Shown: positions 16,188 through 25,162 of the stretch, piece by piece
Numbering within the stretch: the stretch's first letter is position 1
Layout of the letters: each line of letters opens with the position of its first letter
Assembly (NCBI RefSeq): GCF_000016985.1
Contig: NC_009633.1
Span: 2,895,539-2,959,538 of the forward strand
Length of the DNA: 64,000 nt
Reading direction: 5' to 3'
From: Alkaliphilus metalliredigens QYMF
GTDB taxonomy: Bacteria > Bacillota > Clostridia > Peptostreptococcales > Natronincolaceae
Made by a program: the position numbers and the translations under genes
Notes under the pieces: model-generated
The model's input: the letters and a program-made list of their open reading frames with translations, nothing else
The model's database searches: none
What the model was told of the DNA's origin: nothing

Positions 16188-17996
16188 TCAAACCCCATAC
16201 TCAATCTCTGTTCGCTCATTATTTTTAATAATCATGAGTATCCAGTCATCTAAAAGTTGCTTTTTCCCAGTATGTAAGTTTAATGCCTCTTGTACACTTT
16301 CATTAATTTGATCTGCATCTTCTTGGTAATGCGCAATCAGTATATGCTTAAGGGCTTCAATACCAAAACCCTCTCCCAATCCATTCATTGCCTCTATTAC
16401 CCCATCAGTGAAGAGACACAAAAGATCATATTTCCCAACATCATAATGCTGATTCGTATAGCGTGTATCCTCCAATACACCTAGAGGCATCCCGCTGTCG
16501 AATAGGATCTCCTCAGCCACTACCCGTCCATTTTCCTTTTTAATCCCAATTGGCAAGTGATGCCCTGCATTAGAGGCATTGATTTGATTTCGATCTTGAT
16601 CATAAAAAATCAATGTTCCTGTTGTAAAAGCATCCATAGAATTAAAATCTTCAAACAATGTTTTATTCAGTTTAGTTAAGACCTCTCCTGCACTGACATT
16701 TTCTTTGACACTGGATTTAACAGCTCCCTTTAGCATAGCTACAAAGTAGTTTGATAATATTCCATGTCCCATGACATCTGCAATAAAAATGCAAGCTCGT
16801 TTCTTATTAATAAAAAAAATATCACAAAAGTCCCCACCAATATTACGTGCAGGATGATAATAGTATGAAATCTGAGTTGAATCAGATAACTTCAAATGAT
16901 TTTTAGGCATCATGATTCTTTGTTGTTTTTCTACTAGCTCTAATTCTTTTTCGATTACTTTATGTGCAATTAATTTAGAGGCATTCTCATACCTCTCGAT
17001 TGCAAATATAATTTGCATGGCAAATATATTAAGAATTTTAAGATCATCTGCTCTATATGAGGGCGCATTGCTGACCACAATAAAGCCGATTTCCTCGCCA
17101 TCCTTAATGAGCCTATGATATAAAAGGGTATTTATCTCATGGAGATCTATGTAATCAGGCATCTCCCGCTTATTATAATATTGTCCATTAAGAATCTTAG
17201 CACTGGATTTTTGAAACTGTTTATGTATCTTCAACGCAGCTTCTTTGAGCTTGATGTGCTCCCCAAAGCCACTTTCATATAAGTTTTCACCTTCACCAAA
17301 CTTCATCATAATAAAAGCACTCTTACTAAGGGTCACATTACATACCTGCTTGTTTATCAGCTTGAGAAACTTATTGAGCCCCAATCCTTTATATAGTTCA
17401 TCTGATGCCTTATTAATAAAGTTCAAAGACCCACGAACTTTTTTCATCATTAAATCAGCATCTCTTTTCTTTGTAGTGATATCAATAGAAAATCCAATCA
17501 TGGTAGCAACAGATGAAATAAAGTCAATGTCTTCATCATTGTAATAACTGCTTTCTTCTATAAAGAAGGAGGTCATAAAGCCAATTACTTGATTATTGGA
17601 AATAAGCGGGAACACGGCTCTTGATCTATATCCTTCATGAATTGCTAGGGGAATTTCGTTTATAGCTCTTTCATCGTTATAAATATCTTTAACCCAAATA
17701 ACTTCTTTCTTTTCAATCGCTTCATGAATATAAGGCGGGTAGCTTGCCAGGGGAATATGATATTCACCTTTTTCGTTCTTTTTATAAGCCTTGGGGATGT
17801 ATTCTAAAGTGCTGGAACACACTAAATGAACATTTTCAAAGTCATTAATAAACAAATTAACACATGCCTTAGCTGGATAAATCACCTCTAACATTTTCTC
17901 AACTACTGCATCTTTAATGTTAAAGAAATTATCTGTAGCTGTAACCATCTTTGATATTTCAACAATGCCCTTCATTCTTGAGTCCATTCGTCCCAT
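16188..17996 (-). CDS. GAF-domain PP2C (SpoIIE/RsbU-type) serine phosphatase
   Basis: The 602-residue soluble protein has two GAF-like sensor regions (about 20-175 and 195-340), a short helical linker, and a C-terminal PP2C domain (about 370-595). The phosphatase shows the metal-binding aspartates in NIGGDFCDIFFI and FIADVMGHGILSN, and GVIEAMNGLGEGFG late. Enzymes of this type dephosphorylate anti-sigma-factor antagonists in stress or sporulation switches. The start at 17996 is preferred because AGGGGGG sits five bases before that ATG. A possible STAS-type partner is encoded far away at 43633; linkage is only a guess. It follows a membrane Mrr-like gene by about 20 bases and is likely cotranscribed with it. 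Confidence 0.88.
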   Translation of the reverse strand: MGRMDSRMKGIVEISKMVTATDNFFNIKDAVVEKMLEVIYPAKACVNLFINDFENVHLVCSSTLEYIPKAYKKNEKGEYHIPLASYPPYIHEAIEKKEVIWVKDIYNDERAINEIPLAIHEGYRSRAVFPLISNNQVIGFMTSFFIEESSYYNDEDIDFISSVATMIGFSIDITTKKRDADLMMKKVRGSLNFINKASDELYKGLGLNKFLKLINKQVCNVTLSKSAFIMMKFGEGENLYESGFGEHIKLKEAALKIHKQFQKSSAKILNGQYYNKREMPDYIDLHEINTLLYHRLIKDGEEIGFIVVSNAPSYRADDLKILNIFAMQIIFAIERYENASKLIAHKVIEKELELVEKQQRIMMPKNHLKLSDSTQISYYYHPARNIGGDFCDIFFINKKRACIFIADVMGHGILSNYFVAMLKGAVKSSVKENVSAGEVLTKLNKTLFEDFNSMDAFTTGTLIFYDQDRNQINASNAGHHLPIGIKKENGRVVAEEILFDSGMPLGVLEDTRYTNQHYDVGKYDLLCLFTDGVIEAMNGLGEGFGIEALKHILIAHYQEDADQINESVQEALNLHTGKKQLLDDWILMIIKNNERTEIEYGV

Positions 17997-18016
17997 TATT
18001 TCCCCCCTCACTGCTA

Positions 18017-19024
18017 TTACTTATCTCGCAATAGTTCACTTAGCCCTTGGGCCCCTTCTTCCCTTAGATTTTTTTTGTTTAGAATATTAACAACGATTGC
18101 GATGCAGCCTAATCCAATTACCATTCCTGCCACTGCCATATAGTACACCTTGTAGGGCGTATAAAAAGCACCGATAATTAAATATATTCCTAATAAAATG
18201 TATCCTTTAATTTTTTTCTGAGAAAGCGCAGTACTTTTGTATTTTTCCCACTTACGCTCCCGCTGACTAATTTTATTACTGATCATTTCGTCAATTTCCT
18301 TTTCATCAGGAAACATATCATTACTTTCAATCAATTTTAATAGCTTTTCTTTATTAAAAATAAGCATTTTATACCGATCATTTAATTGTTCCATGAGCTC
18401 ATAGCAATCACTAGTAAAGTCTGAGGTAGTAATCATGATCCCAGTTTTAACCTTATGATCAATTAAAAAGCGAACAAACTCCTTCATCTCTTTTAGTTCA
18501 ACATAATATTCCCCTTTATATACATTCAATGATATCATAACTTCTTCTTTATTGTATACACTCTTTAATAAGATTAGCCTATGGTCACTGTTGATCATCT
18601 CCAAATCTGTAAATCCTGATTTCTCTAATATTTTTATAATATATGATTTTATCTCCACACCTGTTTTATTCATCATTTCTTGATAAACCCGTTGACTTGC
18701 GATGAAGCGCCTTTTTTCTTTTGTTAACTGCTGTAGCTTTTTATTTCGAATACGTGTTGAACCAGCATGAAGTAAAGAGAGTGTCACAGCAGCAATAATG
18801 ACAGCTATTAATAAATTGGTATGTATTTGAAATGCAATGAAAAATGCAATAAAGAAAAAGGCAAAGCGCCATAAAACATAATCAATTACCTTAGCCATAT
18901 TGGTTCTAGAATCAGCTTTTGTCTCCATGTAATAGGCCTTAAATTTCCTCTGTTTTTTATTTTCTTTGCCATAACCTCTGATCTGTGTGGCTATAAATTG
19001 AAACAATGCATGTATATTTTCCAT
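18017..19024 (-). CDS. Membrane protein with a degenerate Mrr/restriction-endonuclease-like domain
   Basis: The 335-residue protein has two hydrophobic segments near residues 50-85, a soluble middle of about 150 residues and two more hydrophobic segments at about 270-315. The middle resembles the Mrr fold: a helix NKTGVEIKSYIIKILEKSGFTD, strands, then GIMITTSDFTSDCYELMEQL and MLIFNKEKLLKLIE. The GIMITTSDFT...LIFNKEKLL pattern is typical of Mrr C-terminal strands. The catalytic D...QxK pair is not clear (the strand reads SLNVYK), so nuclease activity is doubtful. The ATG has an AAGGAGGT ribosome site. The gene leads into the GAF-PP2C phosphatase gene. Function is unknown. Confidence 0.6.
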   Translation of the reverse strand: MENIHALFQFIATQIRGYGKENKKQRKFKAYYMETKADSRTNMAKVIDYVLWRFAFFFIAFFIAFQIHTNLLIAVIIAAVTLSLLHAGSTRIRNKKLQQLTKEKRRFIASQRVYQEMMNKTGVEIKSYIIKILEKSGFTDLEMINSDHRLILLKSVYNKEEVMISLNVYKGEYYVELKEMKEFVRFLIDHKVKTGIMITTSDFTSDCYELMEQLNDRYKMLIFNKEKLLKLIESNDMFPDEKEIDEMISNKISQRERKWEKYKSTALSQKKIKGYILLGIYLIIGAFYTPYKVYYMAVAGMVIGLGCIAIVVNILNKKNLREEGAQGLSELLRDK

Positions 19025-19099
19025 TACGATACCTCCTTCTTTGTCTATACTTCTACTGTTGCCAATATATTCTAATTTATACTTGCGCTAAATTAACAT

Positions 19100-19128
19100 G
19101 CAAAAAGCGCCCACAGGACGCTTTTTGC
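19100..19128 (-). terminator. Terminator after the YkuS-like gene
   Basis: GCAAAAAGCG and CGCTTTTTGC form a 10-bp stem with a 9-base loop, 17 bases beyond the stop of the gene at 19145. The T-tract lies inside the distal arm on the minus strand, so it is plausible but not textbook. Confidence 0.65.
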
Positions 19129-19144
19129 TTTTATTGCTTCTACT

Positions 19145-19408
19145 TTATTGTATCTCTTCAATGACACTAATCAAGCCCTCACGACCCACTTCTTCAACAT
19201 TAATCATTTTAACAAACTTGTTATAGCTTTCAATCCCCAGCTTCCCTGTAGTATTGTGGGCTAAATAATTTGTATTCTTATTAGAGTACACAATCACATC
19301 AATTGGCTCCGTTGCATTATCCACTGTTGTGACCTCATATCCATTGACTCTTAGTAATTTTGCTTCTTCATGTAGTCCTTCCTGAACTGCAATTCTTTTT
19401 GTTCCCAT
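19145..19408 (-). CDS. YkuS-family (UPF0180) small protein
   Basis: The 87-residue product begins MGTKRIAVQEGLHEEAKLLRVNGYEVTTV. That pattern, a short strand followed by EGL, a helix and GYEV, is the start of YkuS/UPF0180 proteins of Firmicutes, whose role is not known. The second half, DVIVYSNKNTNYLAHNTTGK, also fits the family outline. AGGAGG lies seven bases before the ATG at 19408. It is a soluble single-gene unit ending at a hairpin. Confidence 0.75.
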   Translation of the reverse strand: MGTKRIAVQEGLHEEAKLLRVNGYEVTTVDNATEPIDVIVYSNKNTNYLAHNTTGKLGIESYNKFVKMINVEEVGREGLISVIEEIQ

Positions 19409-19494
19409 CAAACAACCTCCTCTTGAGATTATTCTTTCCTATTGCTAAAGAATTATCACTGAGAAGAGGCTGTTTCAATACGCTCACAAAATGA

Positions 19495-19662
19495 TTATCC
19501 CATTGCTCTTTCAAGTTTATCTAAATGTTGAATTGGAAAGTGTTTCAAGAGCTCTTTAAATTGATCTACACCTAGGCCTGATGTTGTTGTATAAATATCA
19601 ATTTTACCTTCTATATCTGCTTGAATGAAACGTTGTTTAATTTCTTCAAAATTCACAGCCAC
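19495..19662 (-). CDS. Small conserved-looking protein of unknown function (55 residues)
   Basis: A GTG start preceded by AAGGAGG at seven-base spacing opens a 55-codon frame. It reads VAVNFEEIKQRFIQADIEG, then KIDIYTTTSGLGVDQFKELL, then KHFPIQHLDKLERAMG. The composition is that of a real folded protein with two predicted helices around a short strand. I do not recognise the family. It sits 78 bases after the hpt stop on the same strand and may be the last gene of an hpt transcript. Confidence 0.7.
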   Translation of the reverse strand: MAVNFEEIKQRFIQADIEGKIDIYTTTSGLGVDQFKELLKHFPIQHLDKLERAMG

Positions 19663-19740
19663 CTTATCGCCTCCTTGAATAGTAATCCTTACAAATAGTA
19701 TGTTATACTTGCTAGAAAAGTATTCAAGAATCCCAAAACT

Positions 19741-20280
19741 TTAACGATAAACTTCTGATTTCAAAGTAGCAATATAGGGCAGGTTTCTATATTTTTCAGC
19801 ATAATCGATTCCATATCCAACAATAAACTCATCTGGAATGTCAAATCCGATATAATCAATTGGCAAATCACATTTTCTTCTGGCAGGTTTATCCAATAAT
19901 GTGCAAACCTTAATGCTTTTTGTATTTCTAGACTTTAAGTTTTCTGTTAAGTATTTCAGCGTCAATCCTGTATCAACAATATCCTCTACAATCAATATGT
20001 GCTTGTCTTCGATCTCTAAATCTAAATCCTTTAGAATTCTCACAACACCAGAACTCTCCGTTGACAATCCATAGCTTGATACTGCCATAAAATCAATTGA
20101 TAGTGGACGATCAATCTTTCTAACTAAGTCTCCCAAAAAAATACTCGCTCCTTTTAAAACACCAATGACGACTAAGCCCTCTTCATGATTATAGTCTGCA
20201 GTTATCTGCTTACCTAATTCTTCTACACGTTGTGCTATCTCCTCTTGGCTAAAAAGAGTTTCCTTTATATCATTAACCAT
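19741..20280 (-). CDS. hpt: Hypoxanthine phosphoribosyltransferase
   Basis: Hpt salvages hypoxanthine and guanine to IMP and GMP using PRPP. The PRPP loop ILIVEDIVDTGLTLKYL (about residues 95-111) with its acidic pair is clear, and VIGVLKGASIFLGDLVR, SYGLSTESSGVVRILKD and FVGYGIDYAEKYRNLPY-type segments are present. Two adjacent ATG codons occur (20283 and 20280); the second is better spaced from AGAGGTG. Length, about 179 residues, is normal. A TATAAT at 20312-20317 on the minus strand may be its -10, but the -35 is poor. Confidence 0.95.
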   Translation of the reverse strand: MVNDIKETLFSQEEIAQRVEELGKQITADYNHEEGLVVIGVLKGASIFLGDLVRKIDRPLSIDFMAVSSYGLSTESSGVVRILKDLDLEIEDKHILIVEDIVDTGLTLKYLTENLKSRNTKSIKVCTLLDKPARRKCDLPIDYIGFDIPDEFIVGYGIDYAEKYRNLPYIATLKSEVYR

Positions 20281-20379
20281 CATCTCACCTCTTCCATATT
20301 ATTACCAGTTTATTATAACATATATACGGTTTATGCTGAACTATATATTGATAAATTTTTATATCATTCGATTTTTCAC

Positions 20380-20910
20380 TTACTTTTTAAATTCAACATA
20401 TTTTAAATCACTCTCTAGGTATCTAGCCATTGCATAGATCGCATCTGATAGTCGATTCACATATTTGACTAAGTTTACACTTACATAGACTTCTTTTTGT
20501 AGTGTTAATATTCTTCTTTCAGCCCGTCTACATATGGTTCTGGCAACATGTAAACTTGCAGAAGCCCGATTGGTTCCAGGAATGATAAATCGATCCATCA
20601 GTTCCATCTTAGATAAGAAATAATCGATCATTTCTTCTAAGCATTTAGTATGAGATTGTTCTATTTTTTCTGGAAATTTTTCTTTATCTTCTGTGGCCAA
20701 TTCACCAGCCACATCAAAAAGCTCTCTTTGGATTTGAAAAATATAGTTAGAGATTTCATCATCTTCTACAAATGTTCTAGCAAAACCTAATGCGGAGTTC
20801 AGTTCATCAATGGTTCCATAACTTTCTACCCTAATGTCATCCTTGTCTACACGCTTACCATCATATAAGCTGGTTTGACCCTTATCTCCTGTCTTCGTAT
20901 ATATTTTCAT
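20380..20910 (-). CDS. Cob(I)alamin adenosyltransferase, PduO type
   Basis: This enzyme transfers the adenosyl group of ATP to cob(I)alamin, making coenzyme B12. The N-terminus MKIYTKTGDKGQTSLYDGKRV is the ATP-binding signature, followed by VESYGTIDELNSALGFAR and the C-terminal RTICRRAERRI...YVNRLSDAIYAMARYLE helix bundle. All are diagnostic of PduO/MMAB-type transferases. The 176-residue form lacks the extra haem-binding domain found in some PduO proteins. The ATG has an AGGAGA-type site. No B12-dependent enzyme is encoded nearby, so its client is elsewhere. Confidence 0.94.
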   Translation of the reverse strand: MKIYTKTGDKGQTSLYDGKRVDKDDIRVESYGTIDELNSALGFARTFVEDDEISNYIFQIQRELFDVAGELATEDKEKFPEKIEQSHTKCLEEMIDYFLSKMELMDRFIIPGTNRASASLHVARTICRRAERRILTLQKEVYVSVNLVKYVNRLSDAIYAMARYLESDLKYVEFKK

Positions 20911-21120
20911 TTTTTATCCTCTCCTTCATTGATCTTATGAACTTATTCATAATATACACTTCTTTACCAATGTATAATCTAAATCATGGAAGACTTTTTA
21001 ATTTGTATTTTTGCTACAGCAATCATTTTTATATTTTCATTTTATTACGTTTATGATATAATTCTATTACAAATATTTTATATATTTAATTAATCCTGTG
21101 GATAATTAAATCTTTGTTCA

Positions 21121-21157
21121 AAAAAAAGAAAAAAATAAGGGCTTTCACCCTTATTTA
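21121..21157 (-). terminator. Terminator of the first opp operon
   Basis: AAATAAGGG (21133-21141) and CCCTTATTT (21148-21156) pair with a 6-base loop. On the minus strand the stem runs straight into a long T-rich tract. The proximal arm overlaps the stop codon of the ATPase gene, as seen at two other operon ends in this window. Confidence 0.9.
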
Positions 21158-22126
21158 CTCTTTCCTTGGTTTCAAGTCACCGGCAAAGTGACAAGCAACA
21201 AACCGTAGGTCACCCATATCTCTTAGTTCAGGGGTATTTGATTTACATATTTCCTGTCTATATCTACATCTACCATAGAATCGACAGCCATCGGGAGGGT
21301 TAATTGGACTTGGAACGTCTCCCTCTAGAATGATTCTTTCTTTCTTTACATCAATTGAAGGTACTGGAATAGCTGATAATAACGCTTGTGTGTATGGGTG
21401 TATTGGGCTTTTAAACATTGTGTTATACTCAGATAGCTCTACCACTTGACCCAAATACATCACCGCAATACGATCACTTACATGTTTCACAACACCTAGA
21501 TCATGAGAAATAAACATATAAGTGAGTCCAAATTCTTTTTGAAGATCTCCCATCAGGTTTAAAATCTGTGCTTGGATGGATACGTCAAGTGCTGAGACCG
21601 GCTCATCCTGTACAATAAATTTTGGATTTAGGGCTAATGCTCTTGCAATTCCGATACGTTGTCTTCTTCCACCATCAAGCTCATGGGGATATACATTGAC
21701 AAGTCTTTCTGCCAATCCAACAGTTCCCATTAGCTCATTTACTTTTTTGTTAAGATCAACTTTAGATTTGTAAATTTTATTGACCACTAGTGGTTCTCCA
21801 ATAATTTCAGAAACGCTCATCCTAGGATTTAACGAAGCAAATGGATCCTGAAAGACAATTTGCATTTCCTTTCGAATGTCACGCATTTGGTTCTTATCAA
21901 ATTGGACGATATCTTTCCCTTCAAAGATTACCTCACCAGCTGTTGGCTCTAATAGCCTTAGAAGTACTCTACCTGTTGTTGACTTACCACAACCTGACTC
22001 CCCAACAAGCCCTAGGGTTTCACCTTTATTAATAAAGAAGTTCACATCATCTACAGCATGTAATAGTCCCTTTTTTGTATTAAAGTACTTCTTCAAATTA
22101 CGTACTTCAATTAGTCTCTCTGACAT
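21155..22126 (-). CDS. oppF: Oligopeptide ABC transporter ATPase, OppF/DppF type (operon 1)
   Basis: This is the second nucleotide-binding subunit of a peptide importer. Walker A is [15 protein letters not shown], Walker B is [14 protein letters not shown], and the C-terminal peptide-transporter extension has the cysteine cluster CRFYGRCRYRQEIC, which binds an iron-sulfur cluster in some homologues. The ABC signature reads LDGGRRQR instead of the usual LSGGQ; the neighbouring paralogue at 27565 has FSGGQRQR. The start at 22126 has AGGAGGTGA before it. It is last in the operon and overlaps the terminator arm. Confidence 0.92.
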   Translation of the reverse strand: MSERLIEVRNLKKYFNTKKGLLHAVDDVNFFINKGETLGLVGESGCGKSTTGRVLLRLLEPTAGEVIFEGKDIVQFDKNQMRDIRKEMQIVFQDPFASLNPRMSVSEIIGEPLVVNKIYKSKVDLNKKVNELMGTVGLAERLVNVYPHELDGGRRQRIGIARALALNPKFIVQDEPVSALDVSIQAQILNLMGDLQKEFGLTYMFISHDLGVVKHVSDRIAVMYLGQVVELSEYNTMFKSPIHPYTQALLSAIPVPSIDVKKERIILEGDVPSPINPPDGCRFYGRCRYRQEICKSNTPELRDMGDLRFVACHFAGDLKPRKE

Positions 22127-22148
22127 AATTGTCACCTCCTACATTCTA

Positions 22149-23132
22149 TTATTCGACTCCTCCGTCAGAAAATAATAAGCATTTCACAAAGTGACCCGGT
22201 GCCACCTCAATAGATTTTGGCATAACCTCCGCACATTTTTTTGTTGCGTGTGGACATCTTGGATGGAATGGACAGCCCGTTGGTAGATCAGTAGGATCTG
22301 GCATCAATCCTTTAATTGGCTTTAGCCTTGTTTCATCCTCTTCCGGGTTCGGAATCGAGTTGAAAAGTCCAATGGTATAAGGATGCTTTGGCACTGTATA
22401 TAAGTTTTCCTTACTAGTGTATTCCACCACATTCCCAGCATACATAATCGCAACCTTGTCACAAACCTCTGCCACAACCCCTAAATCATGGGTAATCATA
22501 ATCATTGAAGTCTCAAACTCTTCTTTTAGCTTTTTCATCAAATCAAGCACTTGGGCTTGAATCGTTACATCTAGGGCTGTTGTTGGCTCATCAGCTATCA
22601 GTAGTGTTGGGTTACAGGCTAATGCAATGGCAATGACAACACGTTGTCTCATCCCACCACTAAATTGATGTGGATAATCCTTATGTCTCCCAGCTGGGAT
22701 CCCTACCGTATCAAGCATCTCTTGGGCCCGTTTAATTGCTTCCTTGGCATTCACCTTTTGGTGAAGCTTAACAACCTCTGCGATTTGCTCTCCAACAGTC
22801 ATCACTGGGTTTAAAGAAGTCATTGGATCTTGAAAGATCATTGAAATCTTATTCCCACGAATCTTTCTTAATTGAGTTGCTGTTTTCTTTAACAGGTCTT
22901 CACCTTCGAATATAATTTCGCCCTTTATAATCTTGCCTGGAGGATTCGGAACCAATTGCATAATACCTAATGCAGTTGTTGTTTTCCCTGCTCCAGTTTC
23001 GCCTACTAAACCCAATGTCTCGCCCTTACCTATTTCAAGATTCATATCATCTACTGCACGAACAGTCCCATCTTCGGTTATATATTGAATGGATAAATCT
23101 TTAATTTCCAATAATTTTTTCTTTTCACTCAT
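22149..23132 (-). CDS. oppD: Oligopeptide ABC transporter ATPase, OppD/DppD type (operon 1)
   Basis: This is the first nucleotide-binding subunit of the same importer. It has Walker [16 protein letters not shown], the Q-loop region [19 protein letters not shown], the signature [16 protein letters not shown] and Walker [15 protein letters not shown]. The C-terminal oligopeptide-transporter domain includes [15 protein letters not shown]. The likely start is the ATG at 23132 after AGGAG; an in-frame GTG three codons earlier overlaps that site. It sits 22 bases upstream of oppF. Confidence 0.93.
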   Translation of the reverse strand: MSEKKKLLEIKDLSIQYITEDGTVRAVDDMNLEIGKGETLGLVGETGAGKTTTALGIMQLVPNPPGKIIKGEIIFEGEDLLKKTATQLRKIRGNKISMIFQDPMTSLNPVMTVGEQIAEVVKLHQKVNAKEAIKRAQEMLDTVGIPAGRHKDYPHQFSGGMRQRVVIAIALACNPTLLIADEPTTALDVTIQAQVLDLMKKLKEEFETSMIMITHDLGVVAEVCDKVAIMYAGNVVEYTSKENLYTVPKHPYTIGLFNSIPNPEEDETRLKPIKGLMPDPTDLPTGCPFHPRCPHATKKCAEVMPKSIEVAPGHFVKCLLFSDGGVE

Positions 23133-23159
23133 CTTTTTCACACTCCTATACTGGTGAAA

Positions 23160-24074
23160 TTAGTTCTTTAATCTAGGATCAAGTGCATCTCTTAATCCAT
23201 CTCCTAGTAGGTTAAGACCGAAAATCGTAAACATAATGGCTAGTCCTGGGAATGTTGCAATATGCCAGTAATCCCTCATATATTGTCTTCCCGATGATAG
23301 CATGGCACCCCATTCAGGAGTTGGCAATTGAATTCCTAATCCAATAAAGCTTAGTCCTGCAGCTGATAAAATTGCCCCAGCTACCCCTAGTGTTGCCTGC
23401 ACGATAATGGGTGCCATAGAGTTTGGAAGAATGTGTTTCATAATAATTCTAAAGTCATTGGCTCCGATGGCTCTGGCTGCTTCTACAAATTCCTGGTCTC
23501 GAATTGTCAATACCGAAGCACGTACAATTCTGGCATATCCTGGAATTGAACCAATCCCAACGGCAATCATTACATTGGTAAGTCCTGGTCCTAAGGATGC
23601 AACAATTGAAATCGCCAGCAAAATTCCTGGGATTGCCAATAGCACGTCCATTAATCTCATGACAACATTATCTAATTTCCCACCATAGTACCCTGCAATC
23701 GCCCCTAGTGATCCACCAACGATGGCAGCAATTCCTACGGCAACAAAGCCTACCTGTAATGAAATTCTAGATCCATGAACAATACGATCAAATATATCAC
23801 GGCCAAAGTTATCTGTTCCGAATAGATGTTCTCTGCTTGGTGATTGAAATCGATTCGTCAAATTTTGACTATCATAGCCATCTGGTGCAATCACATCGGC
23901 AAATAGTGCTGTTAAAATTAAAATAGTAAGAATGGTCAAACCAACCATGGCTGCTTTATTTTTTCTTAATCGTCCCCAAACTGCTACCCATTGGCTACGC
24001 TTCTTCTTTTTTGGAGCAGTCTGTTGACTTCCCTGTGCTTGTGAATCCTTTACAGCTGAATTTGAACTTGACAT
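23160..24074 (-). CDS. oppC: Oligopeptide ABC transporter permease, OppC/DppC type (operon 1)
   Basis: The 304-residue membrane protein has about six hydrophobic segments. A cytoplasmic N-terminus rich in Gln, Lys and Ser is followed by RLRKNKAAMVGLTILTILI, then FGTDNFGRDIFDRIVHGSRISL, the standard opening of OppC permeases. The EAA loop that contacts the ATPases reads EFVEAARAIGANDFRIIMKHILPNS. The C-terminus NLLGDGLRDALDPRLKN is diagnostic. A strong AGGAGG site precedes the ATG. Confidence 0.94.
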   Translation of the reverse strand: MSSSNSAVKDSQAQGSQQTAPKKKKRSQWVAVWGRLRKNKAAMVGLTILTILILTALFADVIAPDGYDSQNLTNRFQSPSREHLFGTDNFGRDIFDRIVHGSRISLQVGFVAVGIAAIVGGSLGAIAGYYGGKLDNVVMRLMDVLLAIPGILLAISIVASLGPGLTNVMIAVGIGSIPGYARIVRASVLTIRDQEFVEAARAIGANDFRIIMKHILPNSMAPIIVQATLGVAGAILSAAGLSFIGLGIQLPTPEWGAMLSSGRQYMRDYWHIATFPGLAIMFTIFGLNLLGDGLRDALDPRLKN

Positions 24075-24104
24075 ACGGTTACCTCCTTTTCATGCTTATC
24101 AACT

Positions 24105-25034
24105 CTATTTATACTGAGATTTAATTCTTGGATCAACATAGGCATATAAAATATCCACAACTAGATTAACCATACTAAAGGTAACTGCGATAAATAGTAC
24201 GCCTCCTTGTACAACTGGAAAATCTCTTGTAAGAATAGAATCAACCATTAATTTTCCTACCCCAGGGATAGAGAAAATAGATTCAGTTAAAACTGCTCCT
24301 CCAAGTAAGTATCCAAATTGCAATCCAATAACAGTTATAATGGGAATAAGTGCATTTTTAAGCGCATGCTGATTGATAACAACCGACTCAGCCTGTCCCT
24401 TGGCTCTGGCAGTTCTGATGTAATCTTGTCTAACAACCTCTAGCATACTAGAGCGGGTCATTCTTGTAATAATTGCTGCTGAACTTGTTCCAATTGTTGT
24501 TGCCGGTAAAATGAGATGCCTGAATGTGGAGAATCCCGAGGACGGAAACCATCCAAGATAAACAGAGAAAATTAAAATCCCCATCATCCCTTGCCAGAAG
24601 TTTGGCATCGAGACCCCCATCAAGGCAAAAATCATGGCAACGTTATCAAAGAGTGAATATTGTTTTGTTGCCGATATGATCCCTATTGGAATTCCGATGA
24701 CAACCGCCACAAAGACACCTGCTGCTGCTAGTTTTAGTGTAGCAGGGAATCTCGTCAAGACTTCTTCCGCCACGGGTCTACCTGTACGATATGATCTTCC
24801 AATATCTTGATGCACCACCGCATTTTTAACATATCTGCCAAACTGCACAACATAAGGATCATCCAATCCTAATGACTCCCGCATTCTTGCAACCTCTTCA
24901 TCTGGTGCTGACTCTCCTAGCATGATTCTCGCTGGATCACCAGGTGTAAAGTACATCATTGTGAAAACAATTAAAGAAACCCCTAAAATAACCGGTATCA
25001 AGTACAGCAACCTTCTTAGTATATACTTATGCAT
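24105..25034 (-). CDS. oppB: Oligopeptide ABC transporter permease, OppB/DppB type (operon 1)
   Basis: The product has about six transmembrane segments and starts MHKYILRRLLYLIPVILGVS, the usual OppB/DppB opening. The EAA loop is DYIRTARAKGQAESVVINQHALKNALIPI, and the C-terminus ends DILYAYVDPRIKSQYK. GGAGG lies seven bases before the ATG at 25034. It is separated from the binding-protein gene by a 14-bp hairpin that could lower expression of the permeases relative to the binding protein. Confidence 0.94.
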   Translation of the reverse strand: MHKYILRRLLYLIPVILGVSLIVFTMMYFTPGDPARIMLGESAPDEEVARMRESLGLDDPYVVQFGRYVKNAVVHQDIGRSYRTGRPVAEEVLTRFPATLKLAAAGVFVAVVIGIPIGIISATKQYSLFDNVAMIFALMGVSMPNFWQGMMGILIFSVYLGWFPSSGFSTFRHLILPATTIGTSSAAIITRMTRSSMLEVVRQDYIRTARAKGQAESVVINQHALKNALIPIITVIGLQFGYLLGGAVLTESIFSIPGVGKLMVDSILTRDFPVVQGGVLFIAVTFSMVNLVVDILYAYVDPRIKSQYK

Positions 25035-25077
25035 CAATGGTCCTCCTTCCTATATTTAACACCTTCCATTGCATTAA

Positions 25078-25108
25078 TATAGGGTCATATGAAACATATG
25101 ACCCTATA
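25078..25108. repeat. Hairpin between binding-protein and permease genes of opp operon 1
   Basis: TATAGGGTCATATG and CATATGACCCTATA form a perfect 14-bp stem with an AAA loop. There is no T-run, so it is more likely a mRNA-processing or stabilising stem than a full terminator. Such stems are common between abundant binding-protein genes and their permease genes. Confidence 0.8.
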
Positions 25109-25162
25109 GTTTTATGCAATCTACTATTTCACTTTGTTTTCAAGCGATTTACTAAATCACTT

